Below the pieces are notes generated by a model. The model searched no databases and was not told where the DNA came from. It was given only the letters and a program-made list of their open reading frames with translations. 64,000 nucleotides of DNA, from contig OY294044.1 in the NCBI GenBank assembly GCA_958510825.1, forward strand, positions 82,258,895 to 82,322,894, in the 5' to 3' direction. Source of the DNA: Brachypterus glaber. Taxonomy: Eukaryota > Arthropoda > Insecta > Coleoptera > Kateretidae. Below are positions 11,172-21,893 of the stretch, piece after piece. The position numbers and the translations under genes were made by a program. Positions within the stretch are counted from its first letter, which is position 1. Each line of letters begins with the position of its first letter.

Positions 11172-12444
11172 TTTAACACAGCCACGAAAGCAATAGATAG
11201 ACCGACCTCTATTTGTGGCTGCGGTATTCAATAACCAAGGTTCTTAGGGGTTTTAAATATATAAAATCGTTCAAATAAGGGGTAAATACAAATCAATAAT
11301 GAGATTTTTTCGTATTTTTTCAATGTATTTTGATAAAAATTTTATATAAATAAAAAACATATGTGTGGTTTACAAAAATAAAAAAAAAGTTTTATTTAAT
11401 CCAGTGACTGGGATTTTACCGGGGGTTATCAAAAAAAAAAGAAAAATATTGAAATATTTTATTTATTTTTAGACGAACCACATAATTAAATTATGGAAAA
11501 AATTAAACGAAAAATAAAAAGAAAAACTTTTTACTCCTTGCTTTAAAACATTAAAATAACATTAAATAAACATTAAATAATTCAAAATATTGATGTTCAA
11601 TAACTCCCCATAAAATCTCCGATACTGGCTCAATTTAAAACTTTGTTTATTTTTACAAACCTCACATGTGGTAGTGTTGCTTATAAAAATCAGAGCCATA
11701 TCTTTAGTAGTTATATAAAAATTTCATGAAAATATACCGAAAAAATATAATTTTTTGGATTTAGAAGCCTATAAAAAAAACAAACGAATGAAGATATTTT
11801 AAATCCGCTTGTTTTGCCCCCCTCCTAATGTTAACCATATTTGATGTGACGTAAATAACAAAGGTCTTAAATCTTTTGGTAAATGAATTTTTTAAATCGA
11901 ACATTCTGTTAAAAAGTTATAATACGACATTTTTTTACCACCGCTTTTTTCACATTTTCTCGACGTTTCATGACACTCTACACCAGAAAATGCAAAAAAA
12001 AAATATTTTTCGGTCAATTTTAACAACGGGTGTTTCCACCCTTAAAAACTCGTTGTATCCCTTTTTGGTACCCTTCACGAAATGCTCCATCTCGGTCCGA
12101 TACGTTAGAAACTGAACCCAAAATTTCCCTTGTCTAATGCTTTCTTTGTCTTACTCGCACACGAATAGGCTTTGTCCCTTTCGGGGAGCTCTAGATGATA
12201 AATCAGCTTGATGGGAGAAAAATCATTACGTCTACAAATTTTACCAACGATCATTTAGAAAAACAAATGAAGACCAGCCGTCTCGAATGAGCGTTTTTTC
12301 TCATAAAAAAATAAAATTAATATTTGATTAGTGTAATAGATTTTTTTTTATTTTATTTTTTATGAATATCGCTGTAATATTTTTCTACATTTTAAGGCCC
12401 CATCCCCTCATGAAAAAAAAAATATCTATAATATTTTTTTTACC
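11172..12444. other. Unassigned AT-rich stretch
   Basis: Homopolymer-rich, no coding signal. The 79-residue frame at 11876-12115 has no recognisable motif. TCTTACTCGCA at about 12150 echoes the 4.98 and 45.04 kb blocks. Confidence 0.35.
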
Positions 12445-13165
12445 TTTTTAGAGAACGTTCAAGTATTACGTAACGCAAATTTTGATCATTTTGGACCCCA
12501 CCCCCCATCCTGTAACGGTATTTTCCTAAACCATTAACATGGGCGTAACACTCCAAAATTACCTTAAATTAAAAAAAAAATCAAAAATCGTCTAGACAAA
12601 AAATTCTTGGATATAAATTTGTTTCATGAAAAAATAAGCAACTTTTTTTTTCAAATGTCCGTCTGTCCGTCCGTCCGTCTGTCTGTCCGATGTCACGATT
12701 TTTGTAGACACGATAACTCAAGAACGAATAATCCGATCGTATTGAAATTTTCAGGAAAAATCAACTTCTATGAGGAAAAAATCCCTATTTTTTTTGAAAG
12801 TAATTCTCCCAAACAAAAAAGTTATGGTAACCCCCCATAACTTTTAAAAAAATCGAAAAATGCTGAAAGAAAATTCCGATTAACGTAATTTTCTTAGGGA
12901 AATTACTTTTATTATAAGGATTAATTCTACAAAAAAAAAAAAAATTAAAAATTTTGAAATATTTTTTTAGAAAAAAAAATTTTTTTTTCAAAATAAAATT
13001 GTTTTTTTTTTTGTTTTTTGCAAAAAGAAAAATTAATAAAAAAATGAAAAATTTAAAAAGATGTTTTTTTTTTTTAAAAAAATTGTCAATAATTTTTCGT
13101 TTTTCAAAAAAGTTCTTTTTTTAAAAAAAGGTATTTTTTATTTTTTAATTATTTTTTTTAAGTAT
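12445..13165 (+). repeat. Family A repeat, plus orientation, fullest copy
   Basis: Starts near a TIR-like motif (AACGTTCAAGTATTACGTAA). It then shows CCGTCCGTCCGTCTGTCTGT, ACGATAACTCAAGAACGAAT and TGAAATTTTCAGGAAAAATC, and ends in long poly-A/poly-T tracts. It is the inverse of the 40.7-41.7 kb and 9.2-9.8 kb copies. Short frames within are artefacts of the repeats. Confidence 0.65.
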
Positions 13166-13429
13166 TTGGGAAATGCAATATACTATTTACTGTGAATAAT
13201 ATATAATGCGTAGCATTACATATCTTCACGGTTTGTTTTAAGGTTACGATGATTCCATATCATGGTATGTCATGAAATTCACGTGGGCTATGTAATAAAG
13301 TAAAAAAACAAATTTTGTTTATAATAAAAACGGTTTAAAATTTTTAATTTGCTTATTTTATATTTTAAATTTAGTTCTATTGCAATTTGAACAATGCGTA
13401 TTTTGTGGATTACTTTAAAGTTTAAATTT

Positions 13430-13770
13430 TTCAACAAAAAAAAAAAATTCGAAAAAAAAAATAGTTTTTACCTCACACCGATTTTTACCAATCCCAGCCT
13501 AGAACTTTGAATAAGCAATCTATGCTCCAAATTTGAAGTCTTTAGCTCAAAGCGTTCTCAAGTTATCGTGATCACAAATTTCCCGGACAGAATTTTTTTA
13601 CGGAAATCATTTTTTGGACATAAAAGATCGAGAAACGTAAAAACAGCAATAAAAATTTTTCAGTTTTTTTTTTCAAGAATGTAATTGCGCAAGACTTTTC
13701 TCGGGGAAAGTAAAAACACATGCACAATAAAATCCGTCTCGAACGATCGAGACTACTTTCTCATAAAAAA
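13430..13770 (-). repeat. Family A repeat, minus orientation, second subtype
   Basis: Contains GCTCAAAGCGTTCTCAAGTT then ATCGTGATCACAAATTTCCC and a GGACAG motif; closely resembles 25156-25430 and the inverse of 43570-43860. Confidence 0.65.
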
Positions 13771-15044
13771 ATTAATTATTGATTAGTATGATTAATGTGA
13801 TTTTATTTTTTATGGATATCCCTGTAATACGCACCTATAGGCGAACTATTTTTCTTGCGACCCAACCTAGGTACCTAAACCTCAAAAAAACGCAAAAACT
13901 GTCTGAAAATTATTTTTATTAATTTGACGTTTTGTATTTGACGTTCATTTGTTCTCTGATAATAAATATGTAAAATCAGCTGATTGTCACTTTCCGACTG
14001 CTGCCATGGCAACGGATAAAAAATAAGCACTACTACTAACTGGGTCATAGGAAAACAATTTTTTACATTTTGAGACCCGCTTCTCCATTCCTTCTATTTT
14101 TTTTGGCAAATGAACAAATATTTTCCAACTTAAAATTCAGAAACTCAAAAAAAAAGCTTTACCCCTGAAAGAAAATTTTGATGATTAAAGGAAAAAGGTT
14201 CTCACCTCTGAAAAAATTCCCAACTCTACTACAATTTTACCAACTTAAAGAAAAAGCTTAACCGCTGACGGAATTTACTGCCCAATTTCCCAACTGTACC
14301 CCTCAATATTCAACTATTCTACCAATTTCCGAAATCTGCCACTCAATTTATGCCCCCCATGGAAGCACCCCTGCAAAAATCTTCAGGTCTTATTAAATAT
14401 TTTTAATAATCATTTGTTATAAATATAATTGTATTTTATTGTTATTGTCGTTATCATTAGTGAATAAAAAGAAAGTAAAAAAGAAAACTAAGAAGTTATT
14501 TTTATTAGAACGGAAATAGTTATTTTTATTAATAAATTATAATTTTTGCAATAACGCACTTTTAATAACACGCTTTAAACAATGTTTAAAATGATAAAAA
14601 AGTGCAAGTTTCTTCAGATATAAAAAATACAAATATCAGAAACAACCCTCTAACAACAATGGTACAAACATTTAGATTTAGATTTTGTGTGTTTGTTTAC
14701 GTCCAACATAAAATTTCTATCTGGCCAATTATCCGGAAGAAAAAAAGGCAATAATCAAAAGAGAGAGAAAAATTTCCATGATAATAAAACATAGATATTA
14801 TTTTTTTCCTTTTGGGTTGGAAACAGGACAAATGAATATCGCCTCAATTTTTCTACAAGGTGAAAATTACCAATGACATATTCTGACATATACATAGCTA
14901 TATAACTAAAAAATTTTGTTTCTTGGTTACTTGTAGTGAAAAACAGAAGAGATGTTTATAAAAGATATCAAAATATAGTTTGTTCTTTAAATTTTAAACA
15001 TGGCGAAATTGTGATGCCAACCCAATCGTTTCCAATATGGTTTT
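13771..15044. other. Unassigned; late part shared with 19.2-19.35 kb
   Basis: At about 14935-15035 a segment (GATATCAAAATATAGTTTGT, AATTTTAAACATGG) resembles 19285-19370. In both places it is followed by a family P palindrome fragment, so this is part of a larger dispersed element. Confidence 0.4.
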
Positions 15045-15106
15045 AGCGCACTTGTACTAAAAACAGGTTTATAAAACTAGTACTTTAGTGCTTTAATATA
15101 CTATTA
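15045..15106. mobile_element. Family P palindrome remnant
   Basis: Only the inner palindrome (TTAGCGCACTTGTACT) and the ACTAGTACTTTAGTGCTTTA-to-TATACTA arm remain. Confidence 0.5.
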
Positions 15107-15506
15107 TTTATTATTATTTATTTATTGTTTATTAACAATATAATCACTTTATAAACATAGGGGATTAAAATAAAGTTAATATAATGAAGAAAAAAATATA
15201 TAAAACGCGACTTTAATTTAATTTTTATCCAATAATTTGGTATTTTTACACCCAGTTTGAAAATTTCAGATAAACAAGTGTGAGAAGAAGTGTAAAAGTG
15301 TCAATTTTTTAAAATTATTTACCATTACATTTTTTATTTTGTTTTGCCAACTTAAAAATTTTAGATTTTAAGCTTTCACGGCCATTAAGATATAAAGAAC
15401 TTTCACTTTCGGGTTTAGACCGTGTTAATGGATTTTCACTTTCCGACGTTTCGACATCTTCAGGGATTAATCTGAAACTAAGTTTCGAATCAACTTGTGT
15501 CACTAT

Positions 15507-15947
15507 TTATGACGAGTTGTGGTTATTCACCCGTGACGAGGTTTTTCCTATCAAAGACTTCCATATTGCAGGTAAGTGGTAACCAGTGTCCCGATTGATA
15601 TTGTTAGGATGCTTGATGATTTCTATCGATTCCCGTATCTTCCTTGGCATTTTTCTGTTTTCTGTTAATATTTGTTTTGTTTCAGACAAATTGATTTTAT
15701 GACCTGTTTCATGTACATGTTCGGCTACTGCCGATAAGGAAATTTGTTTCTTTCTTATATTGCGCTCATGCTCTTGAAGTCTTGTAGAAATTTTTCTCTT
15801 AGTTTCACCTATGTAAACCGTACCACAGGAGCAGGGTATTTTATATACGCCTTCTGAACTCAGGGGTATTTTGTCTTTTGTTGAAGTCCCTGAAGATGTC
15901 TCTAGTAGTAAGAGACGAAACGTCGGAAAGTGAAAATCCATTAACAC
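15507..15947 (-). pseudogene. Penelope-like element C-terminal GIY-YIG endonuclease (fragment)
   Basis: 146-codon open frame. Residues 33-61 carry the GIY-YIG core: GVY at 33-35, YIG at 45-47 and R56, followed by a His-rich segment (H77, H79, H83) and acidic E106/E109. Cysteines C39 and C41 sit before YIG, where Penelope-family nucleases have a Cys-containing insertion. The tail HPNNINRDTGYHLP resembles the usual Penelope C-terminus. In this family the domain nicks DNA to prime reverse transcription by the adjoining RT. Here only the endonuclease remains: the first ~25 residues are read from the flanking repeat, and the RT upstream is missing. Homology is confident; activity is unlikely because the element is truncated. 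Confidence 0.85.
15890..15921 (+). ncRNA. Hammerhead-ribozyme-like core in Penelope flank
   Basis: CTGAAGA at 15890-15896 is followed by a five-base stem GTCTC (15898-15902) and GAGAC (15912-15916), then GAAAC (15917-15921): the order CUGANGA, helix II, GAAA of hammerhead ribozymes. Such motifs are established in Penelope-like elements. The opposite flank (minus strand, 15463 down to 15448) keeps CTGAAGA and GAAAC but only TGTC between them, so helix II is lost there. Helices I and III were not verified. Confidence 0.6.
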
Positions 15948-15976
15948 GGTCTAAACCCGAAAGTGAAAGTTCTTTA

Positions 15977-16463
15977 TAACTTAAAAATTAATTAAAACAT
16001 GCTAAATTTATAACTGACCTCACTTTACATTTTAAAAACAGGTCAATGTCAACACTTTACTTTTGATCTTCTTAAAGGAAATGGTAGTTTATACTTAAGA
16101 CTTTTATATTTAAAATATTAAACTGGGTGCAATTTTTTAAAGCGTAAAAAAGCGTAAACGGTAGATTTTGTAATTTGTCCAAAAAAGTGGAACAAAAAAC
16201 AGTTTTATTTCAAAATTTTTTGGTAAAAATGATCAATCATCGTCGAAGCATACAAAGTAGGACGCCAAAATTGTTGCTCGAAATTGTTTGCTTTTAATTG
16301 TTTTTAAACTGCTTTATTATTAATAGTGATTTCATAAAAAAGATAAGCTCCACGGCAAAGTTTAGTTAACTTTACTCACTTTGCAACAATAAGCGTGAAC
16401 ACTGAGAAAAGTATTTTTTTTAAATCAAACTTTTTTTGATTTTACAACCTACCCCGATAGCAT
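15977..16463. other. Unassigned AT-rich stretch
   Basis: No gene or clear repeat seen. Confidence 0.4.
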
Positions 16464-16665
16464 GTAAAGTTCCAGTTACATTCCAGGAACGTTACAACAT
16501 TCTATTTTTATAAAATATCAAAAGTAACGTTCCTGGAACATTACAAACGTTCCATTTTTGTAACATTACCAAAGTAACGTTACTGGAACATTGCGAAATG
16601 TACCTGTTTAAAATATTAGGTTTAAACCGTTCCAAGAACATTCCAGGAGCATTTTAATTGTAATG
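16464..16665. repeat. Self-complementary short repeats (AACGTTCCTGGAACATTAC)
   Basis: AACGTTCCTGGAACATTAC and inverted or variant forms (TTCCAGGAACGTTACAAC, AACGTTACTGGAACATTGC, GTTCCAAGAACATTCCAGGA) recur four or five times about 55-70 bp apart. Each carries an internal palindrome such as TTCCAGGAA. Confidence 0.65.
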
Positions 16666-16718
16666 ATTCCTTTGTTATATTAAGGGAATCTAATAATAAT
16701 TATATATGTTGTAGGCCA

Positions 16719-17757
16719 AGCAACGAAGATTTTTTGCCTCAAAAAAAATCCAAAAGTCTTGAAAATTGGTGGAGATATAGTCTAGACCTTCCTGATGAAC
16801 TTACCAAAAGTCCTCATTAATTGAAGTTGAGCTCGCGCAGCCATCTTGATTTTAAGGTACAATTTCGCAGTTTTTTGAAAATAACTTCTAAACAGTCATT
16901 TTTTTTTCAAATAAGTTATTAGAAAAAAAGAAAGCTTATAAAATTTTCTACAAAATGCTTGGATAAAACTTTTTTCTAATTTACCTAGTTTTTGAGAAAA
17001 TAAGAAAATAGTCAAAAATTGTGCCGACATGTTGATTTTAAGGAACACTTTTGGAGTTTTTTGCAAATATCTTCTTAACAGCAAATATTTAAAAAAAAAT
17101 AAGTTATGATAAAAAATAATGCTTATGAAATTCTCTACAAAAATGATAGCGTACTTTTTCCCAAATAACTTGATAAAGATAATATATACTTTAACATTTG
17201 CTTAAACTAGATGTAGAATTTTCGTTTTATGTGATTTCTCGAGTACCAGGTTGACAAAATCCAAATCCAAAAGTTTATCTCCACATTTTTTTCCCATTTT
17301 CTCAAAAACTAAGAAAGACAAAAAAATGTTTACTACGTATTTTGTAGATAATTTCATAAGCTTTCTTTTTTATAATAACTTATTTTTTCAGTTAGTTGAC
17401 CATTTAGAAGATATTTACAAAAAAGTGTACCTTAAAATCAATGTATCGGAATTTTTGACCATTTTCTGATTTTCTCAAAAAGTAAGCAAGTTTGAAAAAA
17501 GTTTTAAGCAAGTATTTTGTAGAGAATTTTATAAGATTTCTTTTTCTAAAAACTTATTTTTTTTTAATCGACTGTTTAGAAGTTATTTGCAAAAAACTGC
17601 AAAATTTTACATTAAAATCAAGATAGTGGCGCGTGCTCAACTTCAATTGATTAGGACTTTTGGTACGTTCATCAGAAAGGTCTAAACTACATTTCTACCA
17701 ATTTTGAAAACTTTTGGATTTTTTTGGGGCAAACGGTGATTTTTGTACTTCGTTGCT
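16719..17757. mobile_element. ~1.04-kb foldback element with internal sub-repeats
   Basis: Begins AGCAACGAAG and ends CTTCGTTGCT. The arms share CAAAAGT, the blocks around GATGAACTTACCAAAAGTCC / GGACTTTTGGTACGTTCATC, and CATCTTGATTTTAAGG against its partner. Inside, a ~160-bp module ('ttaaaatcaa - tttgcaaaaaact - cttataaaattttctacaaaa - gttttgagaaa') is present about twice in each arm. The two short frames seen are arm sequence. Confidence 0.8.
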
Positions 17758-18006
17758 GGGACTATTGTGGTTGACCAACTATTCAATTTTCTAGTAACAT
17801 TTAATAAACCATTTCCCGACATTTTCGTGACTTTTTCAGGTATCCAGGTTTTCCAGCTTGATCACTGTCATTATTTTCATACATTGTAGCAACTGTTGCT
17901 AAATGAGTGAATATTGGGTATAGGATGCATCATATATCTAAGCGGGTTAAATGGGGAAAAGACAAGTAAATAATATAGGTAATCACCAAAATACTGTTAA
18001 AATTTC

Positions 18007-18108
18007 ACTGTCACCTGTGAGCTGAGGCAAGGGAAATAAAATATGTAAAATATTGTGCGTGTTCTATAGGCGACCTTGCATTCAAAACACTCCGGTCAGG
18101 TGACAGTT
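18007..18108 (+). mobile_element. Mini-element (family M) copy 1
   Basis: ACTGTCACCTGTGAGCTGAG at the left and CAGGTGACAGT at the right form terminal inverted repeats; GGCGACCTTG lies inside. Inverted similarity may extend to the flanking ACTGTTAA / TTAACAGT. Two other copies lie at 27120-27224 and 47491-47592. Confidence 0.7.
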
Positions 18109-18345
18109 AGTAAAATGTTAACAGTAAAAGAATTTAATTTTTCTTTTTGCTAGTGGCGGATTTAGGCAGAAAGTAATTATCCATAATTTTACGAGAAAAA
18201 GTAGTATTTAATGCAAAAAATTTAAACAAATTTATTATGATTATAAATTAACGTAAAAGATTTTTTTAGAACAGTTTAATTTTTGGTGAATGTGCAAAAA
18301 AATCACTACTATTATAAGTATAAGTTAAATTATATTACATGTTTG

Positions 18346-18605
18346 TTTAACCTCGTACTATCTAGTTAATTAAGTATCCCCAAGTCCAGGACTTGTGTGG
18401 GCTAGTAGTAGAGGGAACCACCGGCTTAAACTGACTTTCGAACCAGTTTATAGGGAATGTCTCTGTTTCACCTGTCGCTTCGCCAAATTTCAGTTATTAA
18501 TTAACTGAAAAAGGCATTTGGCGAGAGTGAGAATCGAACTCACACTAGCCGGCGTGTCAAGTATTTAAATTAGACGCCCTAGCCCAAGTGACTATGTTCT
18601 CTCAC
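18346..18605 (-). mobile_element. tRNA-derived SINE, copy 1 (minus)
   Basis: Read on the minus strand, a tRNA-like head carries an A-box-like segment (TAGTCACTTGGGCTAGGG) and a B box (GTGAGTTCGATTCTCAC). A shared body follows (GGTTCGAAAGTCAGTTTAAG, CCGGTGGTTCCCTCTACTAC, CACACAAGTCCTGGACTTGG) and a tail ending GTACGAGGTT. The body is shared in inverse orientation with 21652-21893. Pol III transcription by internal promoter is expected for the family. Confidence 0.8.
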
Positions 18606-19436
18606 AAATAAAAGTTATAATAAGTAGTTATATTGTATTTTTACTATTATAAAATCAAAGTAGTCCATGAAACCGTATATTTTATAATAGTAAGCCGAGT
18701 AAAACTAAAAGTAAATGGTTTATCGAAGGAAACGTGTTCGGTGTTGTGACATAAGACAAAAGTGTGTCAGTAGGTTGGTGCTTCTTCGAATGGCACGGAA
18801 ATCACACTTGAAACACTCTTATATCCTTATAGCGTAGGATATACAATCAAATATATTATTCTTGAAACATTTTTATCTGTTTTGATAAGAATAAATATAA
18901 TCATGTTACCGATATCGATAAGTGGGTAAAAATTTCAATTACTTGTCTGTAAAAAATATGTAAAATTACAAATTAAAATAGGTATATGATGCATCCTATA
19001 GGATAAAAGTCCAAACAAAGCAGGTCTAATATCCTTATTTGCATTTTTCTATTTTGCGACTCTTATAAGCTCATAATCACACGCATTTTGCGTGTACTTA
19101 TAGGCCCATAAGAGGTCTGTACTTTTTGTTCTTTTGGGTTGGCAACAGACCTGGCCTATCGCTTGACGTTTTCCGTGCAAATGTCAATGTCGCTTTAAAG
19201 TTGAATTTTCTACAAAATTTTGTGTTTAGGTTATTTTTACCATATTAAAATTGTGGCTTGGTTAATTGCAGTAAAAAAAAAGACATGACTATAAAATATA
19301 TCAAAATATCATTTGTTCTTAGAATTTTAAACATGGTGTAAACTGTAATGCCAATCCAAAACCAAAATCCCTAAATCAGTCATCAATTTAAATGTAAGTT
19401 TTTTTTAATTTTAGAGCAAAATAGAAAAAATTGTAT
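18606..19436. other. Unassigned; part shared with 14.9-15.0 kb
   Basis: The right end of the possible TIR composite lies at 18983-19000, and a small palindrome around CACGCATTTTGCGTG at about 19080-19095. Positions about 19285-19370 resemble 14935-15035. No coding signal. Confidence 0.4.
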
Positions 19437-19543
19437 AAAGCACTCGTTTCATTACACGTTTTTAGCGCACTAGTACTTTCTAAACTTGTACTCGTGCGCT
19501 AAAAACGTATGTTATGAAACTAGTACTTTAATATACTATTTTG
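19437..19543. mobile_element. Family P palindromic element, partial
   Basis: Both inner arms are kept (CACGTTTTTAGCGCACTAGT and TTGTACTCGTGCGCTAAAAA through ACTTTAATATACTATTT), but the CCGCAAGCGG centre and both outer ends are missing. Confidence 0.75.
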
Positions 19544-20221
19544 ATTCCAGGGGATGCGCAGGACTTTTTAAGAAAAGTCCGAGACACGGACACCCTTTTT
19601 CTTTGACTTTTTCTGGACTTTTCTGTCCCCAAGAACCCGAGTTTTTATAAAAAATAGCTAGGTAAAATTAGGCATCAGAAAGTGTCCTTTCTGGATTTTT
19701 CTGCTCCTTTTTTAAGTGGAAAACCATGGTTTTACATGTCTTTTTCTGAAGGTGTTTTACTCCACCCACTGTAAAAACTTTATTGGATTTATTACTTTTC
19801 TTCGGGATGTGCGACATGTAGTTTACAAAATAAAAGCCACCTTTGAATTTTACATATAATTTGTTACTTTTACGTAATGAATAGCAACAAGGTGCAAAAA
19901 TCACCGATAAAATTAAAATATTGTAAACATGGAAAAATTGGAAAGTTTTCGTTTCATGATTCGTGTCGATAGGATTAAAATAGCGGCGTATACGCATTCA
20001 TGTAAAAAAAGTATTGAAAAAAATATACTTGTCGAGGGTGCTATGCTAACAGCTGTCGCTTGGTTCGGGGCAGGTGGTTCCACATCTGTCAAACGAGAGA
20101 TTCGAGCTGGAGGTCCTCTCGCCATACCGGTATTCGTACATTCCACACTGAGAAAACTATTTTTTCTACGCCCCCCTAAGAAATCCAACATCTCCGCAAA
20201 ATTAGGTGACCAAGAAAGTTA
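19544..20221. other. Unassigned; overlapping open frames on both strands
   Basis: Frames at 19929-20222 (plus, 97 codons) and 19913-20191 (minus, 92 codons) overlap almost fully in a GC-richer patch (20030-20200). Neither has a motif I recognise. One of them could be a decayed coding fragment; I cannot choose between them. Confidence 0.3.
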
Positions 20222-20340
20222 GCCATTTCAATACTGCCTCGAAAACAATTGAATTTTGACAGTTTTGTGCGCAAATGAATACTTTACTGTACAGAAACGT
20301 CACATTTCGCAACAGTTTTCGAATAACACATACAATATGT
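20222..20340 (+). repeat. Dispersed repeat shared with 47.67-47.79 kb, copy 1
   Basis: GCGCAAATGAATACTTTACT, CAGAAACGTCACATTT and CGAATAACACAT all recur in direct orientation at 47664-47795. Confidence 0.7.
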
Positions 20341-20882
20341 GAGGAGCAGATTTTCTATATGCAATTTGTCCATTTTAAAAAAATAGTACCTGAAGGTGGC
20401 GCCACAAACTATGAGCTGCCAGCTACATTCTGAGAAATATCGGGTGTTACAGGACCAAGGTACACCCCCTTTTTTTCTTTATTTTAAAAGTTAGAGATTC
20501 CAAATTTGGAAAATCTCTTATTGCCATAAAAAGAACATTAATGTCACTTCCGGTTTAACCGGAAATGACGCCAACTTTCGATTTTTAAATAGAACGCCCC
20601 ATATATTTTTACATATTTCAATTCTACGCTTTATTTTTATTTATAAATTATAAAAACGGTTGTATTTTTCTTACATAAAAATAAAAAATATTTTTGGATT
20701 CCTTAATGATGGTACTTTTTAATGATACCGGTGTACAAATATGGTGCCATTAAAAAATGAGTTTTTAGGGAAAACCTATTTTCGCAATCTTTAAAATGGT
20801 GCTAGGCTGACTAAGTGCAGTTGTCCTACATATTTTTGATTTTTTTTTGAAAACTATCTAAAGCAAGATTTTAGCCATATTA
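20341..20882. other. Unassigned; CTTCCGGTTTAACCGGAA palindrome
   Basis: CACTTCCGGTTTAACCGGAA (about 20549-20568) resembles the terminal palindrome of the foldback at 39949-40380, suggesting a remnant end of that family. No gene seen. Confidence 0.4.
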
Positions 20883-21307
20883 CACGGAAAAAAAAAATTA
20901 TAGCTAGGAGCGCTATAACACACATACCAAGCAAATTATAATCGCTTATTATATAAATACAAGGCTTTCTCTTACAATTATGGCAGTCAGTGTAAAAATT
21001 TATATGAAATACTTTAATTGTTTAGTGAATAATAAAATATAACAAATAGTATGGCATTTATAGCTTAAATAGATTTAATTATTGTCCGTGCTAATAATTT
21101 TTATAATATAATAAAATTTCTGTAAATTTATAATAGTGCCTGTAATAAATATAATCGTGTCTGTAATATATATAATCGTTTCCAATTTATTTTTAACATT
21201 ATTAGTTATTGTGTCCCTTATAATCTATAGCTTAAATCACTATAATTTGCCACTGTTACCAAATATCTTATAATGTATAGCGCAGAGCCCACTAATTTCT
21301 TTCCGTG
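20883..21307 (+). mobile_element. 425-bp MITE (family T), copy 1
   Basis: Ends CACGGAAA and TTTCCGTG; subterminal TATAGCTAGGAGCGCTATA and the inverse-like TATAGCGCAGAGCCC. Flanked by TA on both sides (20881-20882, 21308-21309). The same 425 bp, inverted, lie at 41209-41633 and show no difference that I could find by eye. No reading frame: a non-autonomous element, mariner-like by TSD. Confidence 0.85.
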
Positions 21308-21651
21308 TATATGGCTTTATATGATATACATCAATGAGTAAGTATTTTTTATTAAATGTTTTGGCATTTTATTTTTTTCTATAAATCCAGCCATAAATTT
21401 GTAAGAGTTTTTCTTAATTTTTGAAAATTGTGAGAAGTGGACAAAATGCATGTAGCTAATCTGCTCCTCATGTGTTATTATGTGTACATATTTTAAAACC
21501 ACCGAAATAAACCTATTTATTTTTTTATTTATTTTAAAAACAAGCAAAAGGATCTCTGACTTTTATTTTCAGTGTGTTTGATTGGACAATTTCGTCTTGC
21601 CTCGCACGTGCATAGCATGAAATAGAGAAACATTAAAGATATAGTTACATG
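21308..21651. other. Unassigned AT-rich stretch
   Basis: A 76-residue minus-strand frame (21317-21547) has low-complexity composition and no recognisable motif. Nothing else seen. Confidence 0.35.
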
Positions 21652-21893
21652 GGAGATTAGCTCAGCAGTCTAAGGCATCGATATAGCATTGACACTGAGC
21701 TAATGATCGTGAGTTCAAACCCCACTGGCGCCGATTGCCTTTTTCAGTTAATTAATAATTGAAATTTGGCGAAGGCGTACTCCCTAGATATATTGGTTCG
21801 AAAGTCAATTAAAGCCGGTGGTTCCCTCTACTACTAGCCCACACAAGTCCTGGACTTAGGGGATGCTTAATTAAGTAGAATAGTACGAGGTTA
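21652..21893 (+). mobile_element. tRNA-derived SINE, copy 2 (plus)
   Basis: The head GGGAGATTAGCTCAGCAGTC holds a canonical A box (TAGCTCAGCAGT). The B box GAGTTCAAACCCC follows about 55 bases later, with enough spacing for a long variable arm (Leu/Ser-type ancestor, inferred). The body and GTACGAGGTT tail match the inverse of the 18.35-18.6 kb copy. The head is followed directly by SINE body, so it is not an independent tRNA gene. Confidence 0.85.

Larger units (their letters stand above)
15405..15976 (-). mobile_element. 5'-truncated Penelope-like retroelement with inverted flanking repeats
   Basis: Encloses a GIY-YIG endonuclease frame. The segment 15405-15463 and the segment 15890-15974 are inverted copies sharing AACTTTCACTTTCGGGTTTA, GACCGTGTTAATGG and TTTCACTTTCCGACGTTTCG. 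This matches the flanking repeats ('pLTRs') known for Penelope-like elements, in inverted arrangement. The reverse transcriptase domain is absent. Confidence 0.8.
17918..19000. mobile_element. Possible TIR-bounded composite element (nested insertions inside)
   Basis: TATAGGATGCATCATATA at 17918-17935 recurs as its exact inverse at 18983-19000, 1.07 kb apart. Between the two lie a mini-element copy (about 18007-18108) and a SINE (18346-18605), which would be nested insertions. No transposase and no clear target duplication, so the call rests on the 18-bp inverted match alone. Confidence 0.4.

Noticed and set aside
19913..20222. Overlapping 92- and 97-codon frames on opposite strands as a gene
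   Set aside because: Neither has a recognisable domain, signal or splice context; both cannot be selected, and GC-rich patches readily give such pairs.
21652..21735. Possible tRNA gene (A and B box, cloverleaf-like)
   Set aside because: The head runs straight into a conserved SINE body that recurs at 18.35-18.6 kb, and no acceptor-stem closure followed by a terminator was found.
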